From: Porticoccaceae bacterium
GTDB lineage: Bacteria > Pseudomonadota > Gammaproteobacteria > Pseudomonadales > Porticoccaceae
Direction: 5' to 3'
Assembly (NCBI GenBank): GCA_019090225.1
Contig: JAHRWI010000343.1
Span: forward strand, 1 to 7,742
DNA length: 7,742 nt
In this document: piece after piece, positions 5,294-7,742 of the stretch
Position numbering within the stretch: position 1 is the first letter of the stretch
Layout of the letters: every line of letters begins with the position of its first letter
Translations under genes and position numbers: made by a program
The notes under the pieces: model-generated
Seen by the model: the letters and a program-made list of their open reading frames with translations, nothing else
Databases searched by the model: none
Told to the model about the DNA's origin: nothing

Positions 5294-7084
5294 ATGAGCA
5301 ACACCAGCACCTTGGGGCGAACGCTTTTTACGCTTATCATCACTGCCACGCTTTCCCTGCCGGGGTTTGCCGACGATCTGTTTGGTAATCCCTCTAGCCC
5401 GCTCAAATCTGGCACGCTGTTGAAAGACAGGCCTGCCTATAGCCCTGTCACTGACCAGCGTCTGATCAAGCCCGAGCCTCGCAATTGGCTGATGTATCGG
5501 GGCACTTATGACTCCCACGGCTATAGCCAGCTGGATCAAATCAATACCAAAAATATCAGTAAGCTCAAACCCAAGTGGACCTTTTCCACCGGTATGCGCG
5601 AAGCCCATCAATCACCTCCTGTGGTTAACGATGGCTATATGTTTGTCACTACGCCCCATAACCATTTGCTAGCATTGGATGCCCGCACCGGCGAGTTATT
5701 ATGGCGTTATGAACGCGAGTTACCGGAAGACCTGTTCCAGATGCATCCCACCAACCGCGGTGTCGCGCTGCACGGCGACAAGGTTTATATGGCCACCACG
5801 GATGCCTATTTAGTCGCTCTGAATGCCCGTACCGGCGAGGTGGAGTGGGAAGCCGAAGTTGAAGATTATGCCTCGGGCTATTACATGACCCTGGCACCCC
5901 TGGCTGCCAGTGGCAAAGTCATGGTGGGGGTATCCGGTGGCGAGTTTGGTATTCGTGGCTTTGTCGCGGCCTTTGATGCCGAGACCGGCAAGCCTGCCTG
6001 GAAGACTTACACCATCCCGACACCCGGTGAGCCAGGCAGTGAATCCTGGCCGGGGGACACCTGGAAAACTGGCGGCGTGCCGGTGTGGATCACTGGCTCC
6101 TACGATGCTGAAACCAAGCTGACTTACTGGGGTACTGGCAACGGCGGCCCGTGGATGGGTGATGCCCGGCCCGGTGATAATCTTTATGCCACATCGGTCA
6201 TTGCCCTCGATGTCGATACCGGCAAACTCCGCACTCACCATCAATATCACTGGAACGATTCCTGGGACTGGGATGAAGTCTCAGCACCCTTGCTTATCGA
6301 TTATCAGCGTGGCGGCAAAAAGGTCAAAGGCCTGGTGCATCCCGGTCGTAATGGTTATCTGTGGTTTCTGGAGCGGGCGACTAACAAGGACAAGAAAATT
6401 AATTTCGTTAACGCTTTGCCTTACGTAAAGCAGGATGTTTTTAAAAACCTCGATCCTCTTACCGGACGACCCGAATACAACAATGATCGCAAGCCAAAGA
6501 CCGGAGAGGTGGTGACTTTTTGTCCCTCTTCCTGGGGTGGTAAAGACTGGCCTCCGGCCGCATTCAGTCCCAAATCTCGCCTGCTTTATATTCCCGCCAA
6601 TGATAATGTCTGCGGCAAGTTAAAGGGCGAGGAAGCCGAATACCGCGAGGGCCAGGTCTATATGGGTGCCTCTCTCGAAGAGTTTGAAGTGGTGCTCCAC
6701 AAAGATGCCAAAAACTATATCGGCGAATTACAGGCCTGGAATGTTGATACGATGGAGAAAGCCTGGTCGGTGAAATTTCCAGATCATAACTGGGGGCCGG
6801 TATTGGCGACCGCCGGGGATCTGGTCTTTGCCGGTGGCACCAATGATCGATATTTCCGGGCTTACGACGCGCGCTCCGGTAAACGCCTGTGGCAACAGCG
6901 CACCAACTCAGGAGTGATTGGCGTGCCGGTCAGTTATGAAGTTGATGGGGTGCAATATATTGCAGTGCAGTCAGGTTACGGCGTCGATGCTGAGCGGGAA
7001 CAGGTTTTGCTAAATCTCAGCAAGGGCACTACCACTTACGTGCCCCAGGGTGGGGTTATCTGGGTGTTTGCGCTGGATAAATAG
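5294..7084 (+). CDS. PQQ-dependent alcohol/aldehyde-type dehydrogenase (quinoprotein, methanol/ethanol family)
   Basis: A 596-residue periplasmic quinoprotein with a signal peptide (residues 1-26, ending LSLPGFA). It is an eight-bladed propeller; blade motifs such as LLALDARTGELLW, LVALNARTGEVEW and FRAYDARSGKRLW recur along the chain. Metal and PQQ residues match the methanol dehydrogenase family: Glu217 in SGGEFGIRG, Asn283 in GTGN, and catalytic Asp325 in SWDWDEVSAP, with Asn283-Asp325 spacing equal to MxaF. Arg352 lies in VHPGRNGYLW. Asp327, two residues after the catalytic Asp, is the mark of lanthanide enzymes such as XoxF and PedH. The adjacent Cys-Cys pair normally just before NRGVA is absent; QMHPT stands there. 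Cys410 and Cys440 probably form the other family disulfide. There is no CxxCH haem site or cytochrome domain, so an outside acceptor is needed, and the Rieske protein 27 bp upstream is the candidate. The substrate is probably an alcohol or aldehyde but cannot be read from sequence. Confidence 0.94.
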   Translation: MSNTSTLGRTLFTLIITATLSLPGFADDLFGNPSSPLKSGTLLKDRPAYSPVTDQRLIKPEPRNWLMYRGTYDSHGYSQLDQINTKNISKLKPKWTFSTGMREAHQSPPVVNDGYMFVTTPHNHLLALDARTGELLWRYERELPEDLFQMHPTNRGVALHGDKVYMATTDAYLVALNARTGEVEWEAEVEDYASGYYMTLAPLAASGKVMVGVSGGEFGIRGFVAAFDAETGKPAWKTYTIPTPGEPGSESWPGDTWKTGGVPVWITGSYDAETKLTYWGTGNGGPWMGDARPGDNLYATSVIALDVDTGKLRTHHQYHWNDSWDWDEVSAPLLIDYQRGGKKVKGLVHPGRNGYLWFLERATNKDKKINFVNALPYVKQDVFKNLDPLTGRPEYNNDRKPKTGEVVTFCPSSWGGKDWPPAAFSPKSRLLYIPANDNVCGKLKGEEAEYREGQVYMGASLEEFEVVLHKDAKNYIGELQAWNVDTMEKAWSVKFPDHNWGPVLATAGDLVFAGGTNDRYFRAYDARSGKRLWQQRTNSGVIGVPVSYEVDGVQYIAVQSGYGVDAEREQVLLNLSKGTTTYVPQGGVIWVFALDK

Positions 7085-7104
7085 CAAACTCACGGGCAGT
7101 AACG

Positions 7105-7641
7105 CTAGCGCATGATTCGGGTAAATTTAGAGCCTTCCAAGTTTAAGTTAAACATCAGCCCTTCATTGGAGAAGATAAAGCCGATGATGGGCTGTTGAGC
7201 GGTATTGGTGTCAATGCCGTCACCTGCACCCATGTTAGCGATAGCAACGCTGCCGTCTACCCCGGCTTCCCAGCCCTTGCTATTGCGGAATTTATTGAGG
7301 GCAGTATCGGTCATGAATAATATGATCTGGGCTTTTCGCTGAGCGCCCAACTGAAAACCAATTGAAGCTCCCGCCGTGCTGTAATAGGCGACATTTTGGC
7401 CGCCTACCCGAAGCACGCCTTCTCCATATTCACCACCAATACCGGCACCCGCTTTATAGACTTTGGGAAATATCAACATCCCTCGTGAGGCGGCGGCGAG
7501 TTTCGCACCTGCGCTGGTGTGTTGTCTAAATTCACTGAGTGCCTCTTCCGCATAGAGATCGATTTCCTGCTTGGTGGCCGCCTGAGCCGAAACATTGAAA
7601 AGTAAAAACAACAGGGCTGAGAATGATAGTAACGTTTTCAT
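7105..7641 (-). CDS. Exported SYLF-domain (YSC84-related) protein
   Basis: A 178-residue protein with a signal peptide (residues 1-21, MKTLLSFSALLFLLFNVSAQA), so it is periplasmic. The remainder is one SYLF domain: RGMLIFPKVYKAGAGIGGEYGEGVL at about 53-77 in family form, a middle part with GFQLGAQ and GWEAGVDGSVAI, and a C-terminal NEGLMFNLNLEGSKFTRI-type end. Eukaryotic SYLF proteins bind phosphoinositides and actin; bacterial ones are common and exported, but their role is unknown. The ATG at 7641 is preferred to the upstream in-frame TTG at 7695: it gives a clean signal peptide, has GGAG 7 bases before it, and the TTG would lie at the start of the predicted transcript. It converges on the quinoprotein gene with only 20 bp between stop codons and no visible terminator. 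A functional tie to the quinoprotein is not implied. Confidence 0.92.
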   Translation of the reverse strand: MKTLLSFSALLFLLFNVSAQAATKQEIDLYAEEALSEFRQHTSAGAKLAAASRGMLIFPKVYKAGAGIGGEYGEGVLRVGGQNVAYYSTAGASIGFQLGAQRKAQIILFMTDTALNKFRNSKGWEAGVDGSVAIANMGAGDGIDTNTAQQPIIGFIFSNEGLMFNLNLEGSKFTRIMR

Positions 7642-7648
7642 GGACTTA

Positions 7649-7652
7649 CTCC
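7649..7652 (-). promoter_or_regulatory. Ribosome binding site that sets the SYLF gene start
   Basis: On the minus strand, GGAG is 7 bases upstream of the ATG at 7641. It supports the shorter reading of the gene over the in-frame TTG 54 bases further up. Confidence 0.7.
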
Positions 7653-7706
7653 GTGTGGGTATCTTAGACAGGCAGTGGCTGAGTTTGTTCGACAAGCAGA
7701 GCCTCG

Positions 7707-7712
7707 ATTATA
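7707..7712 (-). promoter_or_regulatory. Promoter -10 box for the SYLF gene
   Basis: On the minus strand this is a perfect TATAAT, about 66 bases before the chosen start codon. A second AT-rich match, TATAAA, lies just upstream. No good -35 hexamer is seen at the proper distance, so the promoter may depend on an activator or another sigma factor, or the -10 may be chance. Confidence 0.45.
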
Positions 7713-7742
7713 TCCTGTTTATAGGGTAGTACTGAGCGCGCA

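Noticed and set aside
5231..5611. Open frame on the minus strand over the start of the quinoprotein gene
   Set aside because: It has no recognisable domain and lies antisense to a gene with clear family motifs, so it is a chance frame.
5810..6250. 146-residue open frame antisense to the quinoprotein gene
   Set aside because: Its composition mirrors the coding strand, it has no domain or ribosome site, and the opposite strand is certain coding sequence.
7103..7110. CGCTAGCG palindrome between the convergent quinoprotein and SYLF genes as a bidirectional terminator
   Set aside because: It is only 8 bp with no loop or T-run and overlaps the SYLF stop codon.
7642..7695. TTG-initiated extension of the SYLF protein
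   Set aside because: The internal ATG has a ribosome site and a clean signal peptide; the TTG lies at the start of the predicted transcript.

Overview
The window looks like chromosomal DNA of a free-living, Gram-negative gammaproteobacterium, possibly a marine one. This rests on the gene set: a TonB-dependent outer-membrane receptor, a Tat-exported Rieske protein, a periplasmic quinoprotein, a YjdM protein close to the Escherichia coli one, and a DUF5062-type small protein. Genus cannot be set from the sequence. Base composition and coding style look even throughout. I see no insertion sequence, integrase, tRNA, rRNA or CRISPR, and no gene-free stretch longer than about 300 bases.

Left block (1-2303, all on the minus strand, read right to left): a DUF5062-type small protein, the zinc-ribbon protein YjdM, an exported peroxiredoxin, a cytoplasmic Cys-type glutathione peroxidase, and a cupin cut by the window edge. 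Peroxidase and cupin are 50 bp apart and probably co-transcribed. Two thiol peroxidases in a row make this a peroxide-defence neighbourhood.

Central block (2351-7084): a TonB-dependent receptor on the minus strand diverges, across a 162-bp regulatory gap, from a tight plus-strand gene pair. The pair encodes a Tat-exported, high-potential-type Rieske [2Fe-2S] protein and a soluble, haem-free PQQ-dependent dehydrogenase of the methanol/ethanol type. This is the most interesting part. No cytochrome c is present, so the Rieske protein is the obvious candidate electron acceptor for the quinoprotein. The dehydrogenase carries the extra aspartate that marks lanthanide-dependent enzymes, yet lacks the vicinal Cys-Cys pair usual in the family. 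The receptor could import the substrate, PQQ or the metal. The gap holds a 9-bp perfect inverted repeat.

Right end (7105-7742): a secreted SYLF-domain protein converges on the quinoprotein gene and has its own promoter-like element near the window edge.

Working model (inference): the receptor brings a ligand across the outer membrane, the quinoprotein oxidises an alcohol or aldehyde in the periplasm, and the Rieske protein carries electrons to the respiratory chain. PQQ synthesis genes are not in the window.
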